From Chloroflexota bacterium (lineage in GTDB: Bacteria; Chloroflexota; Limnocylindria; Limnocylindrales; CSP1-4), in contig JAJYLZ010000002.1 of the NCBI GenBank assembly GCA_021787395.1, positions 95,842 through 159,841 on the forward strand: DNA of 64,000 bases, read 5' to 3'. Position numbers and translations under genes: made by a program. Below are positions 1 through 8,405 of this stretch, piece after piece; position 1 is the stretch's first letter; the number at the start of each line of letters is the position of its first letter. Below the pieces are notes generated by a model. The model was not told the origin of the DNA and did no database searches. It saw only the letters and a list, made by a program, of their open reading frames with translations.

Positions 1-1755
1 CCACGTATGGTCGAGATAGGCGACGAGGGGCTCGACCAGCGCTCGGTAGGGCGACTCCACGATGACGAGCGGCACACCCGGCAGTTGGCGGCTGAATGCG
101 GCACGCAGGGACTCGCCGGCCGCGATGTCGTCCGTCACGTGGACGGCCACGACGTTGTCGGAGATCGACCTCCCGAAGTTCACCGCTTGGACCACGGCCC
201 GGTTCATCTGCGGCACCGGGACAATCACGCGCTCACCGCGGCGTGGCGGTCCGATGACGGCATCCGGTCGAACCGCGAGTTCCGTCAGCTGTGCGGCGTA
301 CTCCCGACGGATCAGGAGCATGACCCCGGCGAGGGCGGGCACCATGACGAGGATCAGGAGTGACGCCGGCGCTTTCGCAGCGGCCACCACGACGGCGACG
401 ACGCCGGTCAGCGCGGCGCCAAGCCCGTTGACGGCGAGCCTCGAGACCCAGCCCGGCCCACGCTCCGCCAGCCAATGACGCACCATGCCTGCCTGGCTGA
501 TGGTGAACGCAATGAACACCCCGACGGAGTACAGGGGGATCAGCGCGGTAGTGCTCCCGCCGAACACGATCACCAGCATCGACGCGACGAGCCCGAGCAG
601 GACAATGCCCACGGTGTACGCGAGGCGATCGCCCCGGAACGAGAAGTGCCTCGGCATCAGGCCGTCCTGGGCCAGGATGGCGGCGAGGCGCGGAAACGCG
701 TTGAAACTCGTGTTCGCGGCCAGGAACAGGATCAGCGCCGCGACAACCTGGAAGGCGTAGAAGCCCGCCGAGTCGGGCCCGAACACGGCCGCGGCGAGCT
801 GTGCGATCACGGTCTGGCCCTGGGGCCCGTCGGCCGGCCCAATCCCGTAGCGGTTGGCCAGGAACGTGATCCCCACGAAGAGGATGCCGAGCAGGATCGC
901 CATGGCCGTAAGGGTCCGGGCAGCGTTTCTGGGCTCAGGCGGCTGGAAGGTCTGAACGCCGTTTGCGATGGCCTCGGTGCCCGTGAGCGCCACCGAGCCG
1001 GCCGCGAACGCGCGAACGAGCAGCACGATGCCGAGGGTTTCGAGGGGTCTGGGAGATGGCGTGCCAGTGGTGGCCGCCACGCCGCCGAAGGCCAGGACGC
1101 GGGCCGCGCCGAGGCCGATCATGAGCAGGGCGCCGCCGATGAAGAGGTACGTTGGGATGGCGAAGATGTTGCCCGACTCGCGGACGCCGCGGAGATTCGC
1201 GAGCGTGATGAGCGCAATGGCGGCGACCCCGATCAGGACCCTCTCCGGAGCGAGCGCCGGGGCCGCCGACGCGATCTGCTCAACGGCAGAGGAAGTTGAC
1301 ACGGCGACAGTGAGGACGTAGTCGACCAGGAGCGCCGCCGCCGCGACGACCGACGCGACGAGCCCGAAGTTCGCTCGAGCCACGGCGTAGGCGCCACCGC
1401 CCGAAGGAAAGGCGTACCCGATCTGGCGATAGCTCGTCGCGACCGCGGCGAGAAGTCCGGCGATCGCGAGGGAGACCCAGATGCTGGCCGAGAGGGCAGC
1501 CGAACCAGCGACCACCAGGACACGGAGGATCTCCTCGGTGGCATAGGCGCTGGAGCTGATGGCGTCGGAGCTGAAGATCGCAAGCGCCTTCTTCTTCGAC
1601 AGGCGCTCGCCGATCTCCTGCTCGCTGGTGAGCGGCCGACCGATGAGGATCCTGCGCATCGATGCCCACAGTCGACCTCGTCGGCTCGCTGGCTCGCTGG
1701 CTTTCGGCCTGGCGCGCACCACACCTGGCGCTGTGTAGCGGAAGTACTCGGCCAT
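1..1755 (-). CDS. APC-superfamily permease, KimA/YdaO-like (3' end outside window)
   Basis: The reading frame is open from an ATG at 1755 to the window edge, 585 codons without a stop, so the C-terminus is missing. After a roughly 40-residue cytoplasmic start come about twelve hydrophobic segments with APC features: a helix-1 region containing SSDAISSSAY and a helix-3 region with SGGGAYAVAR. From about residue 490 a soluble universal-stress-like domain begins (RVIVPVPQMNRAVVQAV), the architecture of KimA-type potassium importers and related permeases. Substrate cannot be read from sequence; potassium or an amino acid are both possible. The gene is preceded by a BlaI-like dyad at 1835-1851 and stands alone behind the EamA gene on the same strand. 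Confidence 0.85.
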   Translation of the reverse strand, partial: MAEYFRYTAPGVVRARPKASEPASRRGRLWASMRRILIGRPLTSEQEIGERLSKKKALAIFSSDAISSSAYATEEILRVLVVAGSAALSASIWVSLAIAGLLAAVATSYRQIGYAFPSGGGAYAVARANFGLVASVVAAAALLVDYVLTVAVSTSSAVEQIASAAPALAPERVLIGVAAIALITLANLRGVRESGNIFAIPTYLFIGGALLMIGLGAARVLAFGGVAATTGTPSPRPLETLGIVLLVRAFAAGSVALTGTEAIANGVQTFQPPEPRNAARTLTAMAILLGILFVGITFLANRYGIGPADGPQGQTVIAQLAAAVFGPDSAGFYAFQVVAALILFLAANTSFNAFPRLAAILAQDGLMPRHFSFRGDRLAYTVGIVLLGLVASMLVIVFGGSTTALIPLYSVGVFIAFTISQAGMVRHWLAERGPGWVSRLAVNGLGAALTGVVAVVVAAAKAPASLLILVMVPALAGVMLLIRREYAAQLTELAVRPDAVIGPPRRGERVIVPVPQMNRAVVQAVNFGRSISDNVVAVHVTDDIAAGESLRAAFSRQLPGVPLVIVESPYRALVEPLVAYLDHTW

Positions 1756-1834
1756 CGGCCGCTCCACGCGCACGCGCCTGTCAGCCCGCCTCCGGCGTGC
1801 CCTGATTGGGTCCTCCGTGCTCACCTGGCCCACT

Positions 1835-1851
1835 ATACCTACTGTAGTAAT
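1835..1851 (-). promoter_or_regulatory. Imperfect dyad, possible BlaI-family operator
   Basis: ATACCTAC-T-GTAGTAAT is a 17-bp dyad with 6 of 8 paired positions. It overlaps the EamA stop codon and lies about 80 bp before the permease start at 1755. The GTAGTA half-site recurs in front of the BlaI-like gene at 18533-18538. Spacing of half-sites differs between the two places, so the link is tentative. Confidence 0.35.
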
Positions 1852-2762
1852 TCGTCCGCACCAGCATGACGCAGCGCGGGCTTGGGGGGCGCAGATGATG
1901 CCAGGAGGGCCCCGAGCAGGACGGTCGAGGCGCCCGCGAGCTCGATGGCGGCGGGCCGCTCTCCTCCGATGATGGAGGCGGCGATTCCGACGACCGGGAC
2001 CAGGAAGAGCACGGAGCCAAGGCGGACGAGGGGCACCCGATCGAGCAGCCAGAACCAGGCGACGTACGCGAGGCCGGTCCCCACCAGACCTTGCAGCGCG
2101 AGGTCGACGAACAGGCCGCGGGTCAGGGCCGCCGACGACCACGGCTCGGTCACGGCGCTCGCGAGCAGCAGGGCTGCACCGCCGAGCGCGAACTGGACGC
2201 CGGTCGTGGCAACGAGGTCGACAGTGGGGTCCAGCCTGCGCATCGCGACGGTCCCGATCGCCGGTGCGATGGCGGCGGCGAGCGAGAGCATGACCCCGTC
2301 GAGTCGCGTCGGTCCGGCGCTGGGCACGGCGATGAGGACCACGCCAACCATGGCAATCAAGAGCCCGGCGAGACTCCGCCTGCCGAGCTGCTCGCCGAAC
2401 AACAGCCAGCCGGCCACGGCGAGGGCGAGCGGCTGGCCCCCGGCAAGGATCGACGAGACCGCAGCCTCGGCCCGGCCTGCGGCGAGATACATCGCGCCCA
2501 GCGCGAGCACGGAGTTGGCCACCGCAAGGAGGGCGACGGTTCGCCATCGCGGCAGGCGCACTCGGGTGCCGCGCCCCGCCGTGCTCCGCGCCGTACGCCT
2601 CGCTCCCACCCACTGCCAGGCCAAGAGCGCGGCACCGCCGGTGACCGAGCGCAACCCGGCATGTAGGAGCGGCGTCGGGCCGGGGGCCGACACCTTGATC
2701 AGCACGAAGCAGAGCCCCCAGACCGTCGCCACGACGGCCGCGAGCGCGAGAGGCCGATTCAT
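1839..2762 (-). CDS. EamA/DMT-family transporter
   Basis: 307 residues with about ten transmembrane segments in two EamA repeats, the second beginning near residue 150. The start at 2762 (MNRPLALAAV) gives an N-terminus that enters directly into TM1; an in-frame upstream extension is arginine-rich and unlike the family. Members export small metabolites such as amino acids or take up solutes; the substrate is unknown here. The loop after TM2 carries a basic stretch (GARRTARSTAGRG). No obvious Shine-Dalgarno sequence precedes the start. It is separated by about 200 bp from the Psp operon and is probably an independent unit. Confidence 0.88.
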   Translation of the reverse strand: MNRPLALAAVVATVWGLCFVLIKVSAPGPTPLLHAGLRSVTGGAALLAWQWVGARRTARSTAGRGTRVRLPRWRTVALLAVANSVLALGAMYLAAGRAEAAVSSILAGGQPLALAVAGWLLFGEQLGRRSLAGLLIAMVGVVLIAVPSAGPTRLDGVMLSLAAAIAPAIGTVAMRRLDPTVDLVATTGVQFALGGAALLLASAVTEPWSSAALTRGLFVDLALQGLVGTGLAYVAWFWLLDRVPLVRLGSVLFLVPVVGIAASIIGGERPAAIELAGASTVLLGALLASSAPPKPALRHAGADELLQ

Positions 2763-2960
2763 CGCGACACTATGGCGCCGGAGGTGGCGGCCGCGTCTCG
2801 GGACTTGGGCGCCCGATCCCCGATGCTTCCTCTGCGAGCCTCCAGCGAACCGGTCAGGGCACCGGCCCAGACCCAAGCGGTCCACCTTGCTTTGGGCGGC
2901 GGTTACCGCTGTCACGTGGGAGGCGCGCGAACCAGCGAGGAAGGGGTCGACCGGTGCGCG

Positions 2961-3302
2961 TCACCGGCTCTGCGCTCCCGGCCCCAACCGGAGTGCGCCG
3001 AGGATGACCATGGCACCGGCGACGGCCCAGATCACCGGAATGCCGCCGACGCTCACCAGGGTCGGCCAACCGACGATTCGCGACACAGCCGTCCCGAGGA
3101 TGACGCCGACGGCCCCTGCGACAAGGATCCGGCGGGGGTCCACTCGACCGCCCAGAAGCAGCTGGCCGGCCACCCCCGACGCCAGCACGGCGACCAGGAG
3201 GGCCGCGACGCTGACCAGGGCACTCCACACGATCCCCGCCGCGGCCAGCCCTAGCACAAGACCGCCGGCGATCAGCACGCCGTAGCGTCGCGGCAACATC
3301 AC
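2961..3302 (-). CDS. Small membrane protein, last gene of the psp operon
   Basis: 113 residues with about four hydrophobic helices (roughly residues 7-24, 27-48, 59-77, 84-103) and a short basic tail. It starts with ATG ATG and overlaps the stop of pspAA by 4 nt, so it is translated with the psp operon. I do not recognise a named family. Its position suggests a membrane partner for PspA or PspAA, comparable to PspB/C or PspM in other lineages; this is inference from context only. Confidence 0.75.
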   Translation of the reverse strand: MMLPRRYGVLIAGGLVLGLAAAGIVWSALVSVAALLVAVLASGVAGQLLLGGRVDPRRILVAGAVGVILGTAVSRIVGWPTLVSVGGIPVIWAVAGAMVILGALRLGPGAQSR

Positions 3303-3580
3303 GTTCCCGGTACGAGGCCGTGGGCCCCCAGCAGTGCGCGGACCTCCTCGATCGAAGCATCGGGGGGCGGCAAGACGGCATCGGACCTTCGGAGTTCCTC
3401 GGGCGCGAGCTCCGTGCCGTGGACGCGAACCAGGTGGACCAGCCTCGCGAGGTCTTCCGCGAAGCCGGCACCATCGCCGCGGTCGACGGCCTCACCGAGC
3501 CGTTCGTCGATCGCGTTGAGGTGAGCGACGTGCTCATCGTCGACCTGGTACTGGCCGTCGTTGAGGATGCGCACGATCAT
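3299..3580 (-). CDS. pspAA: PspA-associated protein PspAA
   Basis: 93 residues, soluble, beginning MIVRILNDGQYQVDD, which matches the start of PspAA proteins, followed by a helical stretch (LNAIDERLGEAVDRGD) and an acidic middle. PspAA is a small partner encoded beside pspA in many actinobacteria, Chloroflexota and archaea. It overlaps pspA by 4 nt upstream and the membrane gene by 4 nt downstream, so stoichiometric co-translation is likely. No membrane segment is present. Its mechanism is not established; a role in adapting PspA function is inferred from the conserved linkage. Confidence 0.85.
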   Translation of the reverse strand: MIVRILNDGQYQVDDEHVAHLNAIDERLGEAVDRGDGAGFAEDLARLVHLVRVHGTELAPEELRRSDAVLPPPDASIEEVRALLGAHGLVPGT

Positions 3581-4299
3581 CGTCCCGTCCCCGCTACCGG
3601 CGCCTCGACAGCGCCGCCCTTGAGGGCGGCGAGCTCCGCCTCGACCGAGGCAGTCCTCGTCGCACGCTCGAGCTCACCCTGGATCGGGTCGGCTGATGCC
3701 GAGACGTCGTCGAGGGCGCCCGAGGCGACCAGCTCGTCGATGGCGCCCGCCCTCGCCTGCATCTCCTGGGTCTTCGCCGTGGCGCGGTCGACAGCCAGGC
3801 CGACGTCGGCCATCTCCTCGGAGACGCCAGTGAACGCCTCGCCGATCTTGACCTCGGCTTCCGAGGCGGAGTACTGGGCCTTGATGACCTCCTTCTGGTT
3901 GCGGAACGCCTCGATCTTGGTCGACAAGCGCGCCTCGGCTGCTGTCAGCTTCTCCTGCTGCGCCTGAACGTCCGCCACCTGCTGCTCGAGGGCTGCCTCC
4001 TGGCCGGCCAGGAGCTGCTTGCGCTCCAACGCGGCTCGGGCAAGGTCATCGCGGCCAGCTGCCACCGACTGGCGGGCCTGGTCGTCGGCTGTCTTGATGC
4101 TCGCCTCGAGCTGGGCAAGCTGCAGCTGGAGGCGCCGCTTGGCCGTCGTCACCTCGATCAGGCCACGCTGCACCTCGCGCAGCATGTCACGCTGCTTCTC
4201 GTAGGACAGGTCGAGCGTCTCGCGGGGGTCCTCCGCCGCGCCGACGATGGCGTTGAGCTTGGCCTCCACGATGGTCTTGGTGCGATTGAAGAGTCCCAT
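3577..4299 (-). CDS. pspA: PspA/IM30-family membrane stress protein
   Basis: 240 residues, almost entirely long amphipathic helices and coiled coil, with the typical MGLFNRTKTIVEAKLNAIV start and the conserved DPRETLDLSYEKQRD region. PspA/Vipp1 proteins form ESCRT-III-like assemblies on the inner face of the membrane and counter envelope damage. The start at 4299 is supported by AAAGGGAAG 5 nt upstream; a longer frame exists but reads through a low-complexity stretch. It lies 20 nt after the pspAB stop and overlaps pspAA. An 11-bp CTCA repeat block lies before the first gene of the operon, htpX. Confidence 0.95.
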   Translation of the reverse strand: MGLFNRTKTIVEAKLNAIVGAAEDPRETLDLSYEKQRDMLREVQRGLIEVTTAKRRLQLQLAQLEASIKTADDQARQSVAAGRDDLARAALERKQLLAGQEAALEQQVADVQAQQEKLTAAEARLSTKIEAFRNQKEVIKAQYSASEAEVKIGEAFTGVSEEMADVGLAVDRATAKTQEMQARAGAIDELVASGALDDVSASADPIQGELERATRTASVEAELAALKGGAVEAPVAGTGR

Positions 4300-4319
4300 T
4301 GCTTCCCTTTCGTCTGTGG

Positions 4320-5051
4320 TCAGCAGCAGCCGCCGTTGTGGCGCTGCTCGGGGTGTGCTTGGTTGTCGGCCGACGAGTCGCTTGCCTGCGGTTGGTGGCC
4401 GGACGATGTGGACGGCGTGTCGCCCCTCTGACGCTCGGCGTGCGGTTGGGCCGGGTGCCCCGAGGCGCCGGGGGCGCCGTCGAGCGGCATCGCCCACATC
4501 GGGTACCAGCGTGCCTGGTCCGGCTCGACCGGGATCTCGCGCCCGACAGCCGATGCGAGTTGTAGCTCGCGCGCGTTGTCCCGCTCTCCGTCGCCCGGGC
4601 CGGGCACGAACGGGTAGAACGCAGCACGCTTGAAGCTGTAGAGCAGGAAGGCCGGCCGCCCAGCCGCGTCGCGGAAGCCGAATGCCGCGGCGAGCACCGC
4701 GTCGCCGAAGCCCGCGTCGCGCAGTTCAATGCTCACCTGGTAGGCATTGGCGACGAGGTCGGCGAGATCCGGGTCGGCGATCACGACCCATGCATACCCG
4801 TAAGGGTCCGCTTGCCTCGTGACAGTCGCGCCCGTCTCGCGGCCCGCCAACTCGAGAAGCCGAGATAGGTCGGCGTCGGCGTCGCGGTACGCCTGCGAGT
4901 CGAGGGGCCGGATCACGATCGCGGCCTGCCCGCTCGCCTGTAGTCCGAGTTCGGCGCTTAGGGAAACCGCAGCCGAAGAGAGCGCAATCAGCTGCTCGTC
5001 GCGCGACCGGGCGGGACGCGTGCGGCCAAGGAGGGCATCGAGAAGGCTCAT
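4320..5051 (-). CDS. pspAB: PspA-associated protein PspAB
   Basis: 243 residues, soluble, starting MSLLDALLGRTRPARSRDEQL, matching the PspAB family found between htpX and pspA. The middle (about 60-180) is an alpha/beta domain (YGYAWVVIADPDLADLVANA, FLLYSFKRAAFYPFVP). After residue 200 the protein becomes low-complexity, rich in His, Gln and Ser, and ends HNGGCC. That Cys/His tail is unusual and could bind metal. It overlaps htpX by 4 nt (ATGA). Function is unknown; the conserved neighbourhood ties it to PspA and HtpX membrane quality control. Confidence 0.85.
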   Translation of the reverse strand: MSLLDALLGRTRPARSRDEQLIALSSAAVSLSAELGLQASGQAAIVIRPLDSQAYRDADADLSRLLELAGRETGATVTRQADPYGYAWVVIADPDLADLVANAYQVSIELRDAGFGDAVLAAAFGFRDAAGRPAFLLYSFKRAAFYPFVPGPGDGERDNARELQLASAVGREIPVEPDQARWYPMWAMPLDGAPGASGHPAQPHAERQRGDTPSTSSGHQPQASDSSADNQAHPEQRHNGGCC

Positions 5052-5968
5052 CGCGAGAGCTCCGCGGCCTCGAGGCGCCGAAGCTGCTCGAGGCGGGTCT
5101 CCAGCGACGGGTGCGTGGCCAGCAGGCCCACGAGCGACTGGCGGCTGAACGCGGGCACGATCAGGAGCGCGGAGCCGGGCTCGACGGTACGCAGGTCGGC
5201 GTCCGGGATCCGCCCCATTGCGCCGCTGATCTTGACCAGTGCGGACGCCAACTGGGACGGTGCGCCCGTCACGGCGGCCGAGCCGCGGTCGGCGGCCAAC
5301 TCGCGGTAGCGCGACAACGCGCGGATCAGGACGAAGCTGATGAGCCATACGCCGAGCGAGACGAGGTAGACGACCACCACGCTCGGCCGACCCTCGCCGT
5401 CGCGGTCCTCGCCGCGCCCGAGCCCGAGCCAGAACCCCATCTGGACGATGAACGAGGCGACGGTGGCGAAGACCGCGGCCATGGTCAGAACCGCCGCATC
5501 GCGGTGGAGGACATGGCTGAACTCGTGGGCGAGGACCGCGTCGAGCTCGGGGCCGTCAAGCCGGCGCAGGATTCCCGTGGTGACAGCCACGACTGAGTGG
5601 GCGGGGTCGCGGCCCGTCGCGAGCGCGTTGGGGACGTCTGAGTCGATGATCGCAACGCGGGGGATCGGGAGGTCGAACTGCACGGCGAGCCGGCTTATTC
5701 GGTCAACGAGGTCGGGCGCCTCGGCGCGCGACACCACGCGCGCGCCCATCGCGGCGAGCACGAGGCGGTCCGAGTAGAAGTACTGCGCCAGGGCGAGCCC
5801 GGCGACCACCAGGCCGATCAGCACGAAGCTCCCGCCTGCCGCCCATAGGACGGCCACGAGGAGCGCATACACGGCGGCGAGGAGGAGCACGGTGACGCCC
5901 ATCCTCGCAGTGAGGCCGGCGTCGCCGGAGGGCACGCCGCGGGCGAGACGCTGTCGCCGGTCAGACAT
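5048..5968 (-). CDS. htpX: HtpX-like M48 membrane metalloprotease
   Basis: 306 residues. Two N-terminal membrane segments (about 24-65) precede the zinc motif HEFSH near residue 146, with the third ligand Glu in RYRELAADRGSA near 220; two further hydrophobic segments lie between. HtpX degrades damaged membrane proteins at the cytoplasmic face. All catalytic residues are present, so it should be active. First gene of the operon htpX-pspAB-pspA-pspAA-membrane protein; a three-copy CTCA repeat block on the same strand lies about 56 bp upstream (6024-6049). Confidence 0.93.
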   Translation of the reverse strand: MSDRRQRLARGVPSGDAGLTARMGVTVLLLAAVYALLVAVLWAAGGSFVLIGLVVAGLALAQYFYSDRLVLAAMGARVVSRAEAPDLVDRISRLAVQFDLPIPRVAIIDSDVPNALATGRDPAHSVVAVTTGILRRLDGPELDAVLAHEFSHVLHRDAAVLTMAAVFATVASFIVQMGFWLGLGRGEDRDGEGRPSVVVVYLVSLGVWLISFVLIRALSRYRELAADRGSAAVTGAPSQLASALVKISGAMGRIPDADLRTVEPGSALLIVPAFSRQSLVGLLATHPSLETRLEQLRRLEAAELSR

Positions 5969-6023
5969 GGAGCGGAGGGATTGCGGGAAGGGAGCGCATA
6001 GAGGGCAGCCTTGGACCCAACCC

Positions 6024-6049
6024 TGAGGCCAGCGTGAACGTCACCTGAG
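6024..6049 (-). promoter_or_regulatory. Family A 11-bp direct repeats before htpX-psp operon
   Basis: On the minus strand CTCA, TTCA and CTCA start at 6049, 6038 and 6027, exactly 11 bp apart. This is the geometry of an OmpR-family response-regulator site. The block lies about 56 bp from the htpX ATG, and it faces away from a similar block at 6177-6202 that serves the divergent gene. Confidence 0.7.
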
Positions 6050-6176
6050 ACTGGCGGACGTCGGCTGAACGGGGCGAGCGGCAATCGCTTCCACCCGTCT
6101 CCCTGTAGCCGCCCAGATTGCCACGGTGGTCCGACGCGAGAGATACAAGCACCACACCCTCCGGCCCGGGTGAGTT

Positions 6177-6202
6177 CTCAGCCGCGACTCACCGGATCCT
6201 CG
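6177..6202 (+). promoter_or_regulatory. Family A 11-bp direct repeats before the 58-aa membrane gene
   Basis: CTCA at 6177, CTCA at 6188 and CTCG at 6199, each 11 bp apart. CCTAAC follows 10 nt after the start of the last repeat, a candidate -10 element also seen at 29657 and 34060. The core of the first two repeats is identical to the block at 9267. Confidence 0.7.
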
Positions 6203-6263
6203 ACTGCCCCTAACAAGTCGTCCTCATGTTGAACGGCAACTCGACGGTGACAGGAGGTTCCGA

Positions 6264-6440
6264 ATGGCCCACGACCACGACCGCACACCTGGCACGCCAC
6301 TCGAAACGAGCGCCGCCCCCGGAAGGGCCAACGGAGCTCACACGGGGAGCGACCACTCCATCTGGTGGATGGTCGCCTGCTGCGCGCCGATGGTTGTGCT
6401 CGTTCTGTTACTCCTTTTCGGGTTCCTGGGAACTCGGTGA
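6264..6440 (+). CDS. 58-aa His-rich single-pass membrane protein
   Basis: ATG at 6264 is preceded by a perfect AGGAGG at 6252-6257. The product is 58 residues: a His/Asp-containing N-terminus (MAHDHDRTPG), a SDHSIWWMVACCAPMVVLVL segment and a short FLGTR end. The CC-x-PM motif entering a single membrane helix resembles small DUF2933-like proteins that accompany heavy-metal resistance genes. Function is unknown. It is too short for routine gene callers but has the best ribosome binding site of the region and its own family A promoter block. Confidence 0.75.
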   Translation: MAHDHDRTPGTPLETSAAPGRANGAHTGSDHSIWWMVACCAPMVVLVLLLLFGFLGTR

Positions 6441-6528
6441 GGCGACCCCGGAAGGGGTGAGCCTCCTCCACGTGCATCCCTGGGCGAACACCGGTGACCG
6501 GCGGCAGACGGACCACAAGCTCAAGCGT

Positions 6529-6885
6529 TCAACCGGTGGCGAAGAGGCGATAGACAACGGCGGCAAGAGTCGCGAAGCCGGCGAACAACAACAGATCACG
6601 CCGTCGGCCGGGAGCCTGGCCGCCGAATGAACGCGCAAGGGGAAGAACGAGAACAGCGACCGCAGCGTAGAAGAAGTGCATCCCATCGCGCGGCGATGAT
6701 CCGGCCGCGAGCATCGTGATGCCGCTCACCGAGGCCAGCACGATGATCGCCACGACCGCGGCGTGGAGTCGCTCAGTCGCCAACCCCGCGAATCGTCGCG
6801 TGAGGAGCGGCGCGGCTGACCAAGCGAGGCCGACCGCGACCGCGACAGCGACGAGATACGCCAACAGGTGGTGGATGTTGTCCAC
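6529..6885 (-). CDS. Four-helix membrane protein of unknown function
   Basis: 118 residues starting with GTG at 6885, preceded by GAGGAGGAA at a good distance. Four hydrophobic helices (about 6-28, 40-62, 68-86, 97-116) carry few polar residues; His5, His6 and His72 are the notable ones (DNIHHLL, GMHFFY). I do not recognise the family. It is transcribed divergently from the cytochrome b gene and convergently with the 58-aa gene. The His pairs near membrane faces would be compatible with heme or metal contact, but nothing proves this. Confidence 0.7.
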   Translation of the reverse strand: MDNIHHLLAYLVAVAVAVGLAWSAAPLLTRRFAGLATERLHAAVVAIIVLASVSGITMLAAGSSPRDGMHFFYAAVAVLVLPLARSFGGQAPGRRRDLLLFAGFATLAAVVYRLFATG

Positions 6886-6948
6886 GCACAGTTCCTCCTC
6901 GCGTCGACGGCTGTCCGAGGTGATCGTCGCTTGGGCTCACAGGTAATC

Positions 6949-6985
6949 TTCAGCGGGCTCCCATTCGGCTCTCACCTCGCACTCA
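6949..6985 (+). promoter_or_regulatory. Family A 11-bp direct repeats before cytochrome b operon
   Basis: TTCA 6949, CCCA 6960, CTCA 6971 and CTCA 6982 form four consecutive 11-bp steps, the second degenerate; another CTCA lies at 6936, off register. The last repeat is 79 bp from the cytochrome b start. Orientation matches the plus-strand gene. Confidence 0.65.
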
Positions 6986-7060
6986 TTTCGCAAGCGCGAA
7001 ACTGGCGGACCTCCGGGATCGATCCGGGTCGGCCGCTCCGCTGTGAACGGGAGAATGGAC

Positions 7061-8164
7061 ATGAGTTCAGGCACGGCTATTGAGGACGTGCACGACGGTC
7101 GCGCCAGCGGACGGCTCTGGCGGATCTGGGCGGCCGTCGACGAGCGACTCGGCCTGAGCGGCCTCGCGTATCCCGTGCCGAAACACGCGAATGGCATCCC
7201 GTACATCCTTGGCGGCATCTCGTTCTTTGGCTTCCTGGTGCTCGCCGCCACCGGCGTGTGGCTGGCGCAGTTCTATCACTCGACGCCGGAAGGGGCCCGC
7301 GAGAGCGTCGCGTACATCATGAACGTCGCCCCGCTCGGCGACGTCGCCCGGGGCATCCATTTCTGGACTGCCAACCTGGTCATGGCGACCATCCTGCTGC
7401 ACATGGGCCGCGTGTTTGTGACGGGCTCCTACAAGCGCCCGCGCGAGGTGAACTGGCTGATCGGCCTCGGTCTCCTGTCGATCACCATTGGCCTGATCTT
7501 CACGGGTACCGTCCTGAAGTGGGATCAGGAAGGCTTCGAGGCCCTCGGTCACAACGTCGAGATCGGCGAGCTGATCGGAGCCTTCGGGTTCTGGTTCTCG
7601 CCAACGTTCACGACCAGCCTGCCGATCGTCGGACGGCTGTACATCGCCCACGTGGTCATCCTGCCCGCGCTCGGCACGTTCCTCCTCATCGCCCACTTCC
7701 TGCTCGTCAAGCGTCACGGGATCTCGTCGCGGCCCTCCGATTTCGATGCGGCGGTCGACGGAGGCCCGGCGGCCTCGAAGGGCGGCTCGACGTTCGCCGC
7801 ACACCTGGTCAGGATGGTCGGCTTCGGGCTTGTCATCCTGGCGGTCGCCACGGTCCTGTCGCTCGTCATCCGGACACCACTCGGTGGGCCGCCCGACCCG
7901 AGCATCGAAGTTTCCAAGCCTTGGTGGATGTTCCTGCCCTTCTACCCGTTCGAGGACTGGTTCGGATTGCCGGCGCTCATCTGGGCGCCAGGTCTCCTGA
8001 TCGCCGCTCTGGCCCTCGTGCCGTTCATTGATCGAAACCCGTATCGCTCGCCCAGCCGACGCCGCGCCCTCATCATCATCGGCGCGATCGTGGTCATCGT
8101 CCTGGTGGCCTTGGTTGGGTACGCCCTGGTCGAGCCCGTCAAGAGCCACGTCGGAGCGATGTGA
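7061..8164 (+). CDS. Diheme cytochrome b (b6/subunit IV-like), no Rieske partner nearby
   Basis: 367 residues from the ATG at 7061, chosen because GGGAG at 7049-7053 is correctly spaced; ATG 7055 and GTG 7043 are in frame. Two His-x13-His and His-x14-His pairs (HFW...LLHMGR and HVV...IAHFLL) match the heme ligands of helices B and D. The C-terminal third has three more helices like subunit IV. The Qo-site PEWY motif is replaced by PWWM, so ordinary quinol oxidation at a Qo site is doubtful. No Rieske or cytochrome c gene lies beside it. It is followed by a small membrane gene and an Ig-like anchored protein in one operon. Confidence 0.9.
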   Translation: MSSGTAIEDVHDGRASGRLWRIWAAVDERLGLSGLAYPVPKHANGIPYILGGISFFGFLVLAATGVWLAQFYHSTPEGARESVAYIMNVAPLGDVARGIHFWTANLVMATILLHMGRVFVTGSYKRPREVNWLIGLGLLSITIGLIFTGTVLKWDQEGFEALGHNVEIGELIGAFGFWFSPTFTTSLPIVGRLYIAHVVILPALGTFLLIAHFLLVKRHGISSRPSDFDAAVDGGPAASKGGSTFAAHLVRMVGFGLVILAVATVLSLVIRTPLGGPPDPSIEVSKPWWMFLPFYPFEDWFGLPALIWAPGLLIAALALVPFIDRNPYRSPSRRRALIIIGAIVVIVLVALVGYALVEPVKSHVGAM

Positions 8165-8165
8165 C

Positions 8166-8405
8166 GTGGTGCCCCTGCTGGTCCGTCTTGGCCTCCTCAC
8201 GCTGGGCTTGGGGATTCTTGAGATCGGGCTGACCAACATGCTCGGCCAAGGGCTGGAGCCGGTCTCTGCGCTGGAGCTCCTCATCGGTTCGCTGCTCGTC
8301 GTGGCTGGCACTGCCGCGATGATTGGGCCGCTGCTTTCGGCCCAGCACTCCCCGACTGACGCTCCGATTACTGACGCTCCGATAGGTGGACCCGATCATG
8401 ACTAG
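8166..8405 (+). CDS. 79-aa membrane protein in cytochrome b operon
   Basis: A GTG (8166, or 8169) just after the cytochrome b stop opens a frame for about 79 residues. Two hydrophobic helices (about 3-20 and 33-58) are followed by a repeated Thr-Asp-Ala-Pro-Ile tail. It overlaps the next gene by 8 nt. No family is recognised; the spacing suggests an accessory subunit or anchor of the cytochrome b complex. Confidence 0.6.
   Translation: MVPLLVRLGLLTLGLGILEIGLTNMLGQGLEPVSALELLIGSLLVVAGTAAMIGPLLSAQHSPTDAPITDAPIGGPDHD

Noticed and set aside
475-1299. Plus frame of 274 codons near the left edge
   Set aside because: It is antisense to the APC permease, which runs open to the window edge with correct membrane segments and KimA-like tail.
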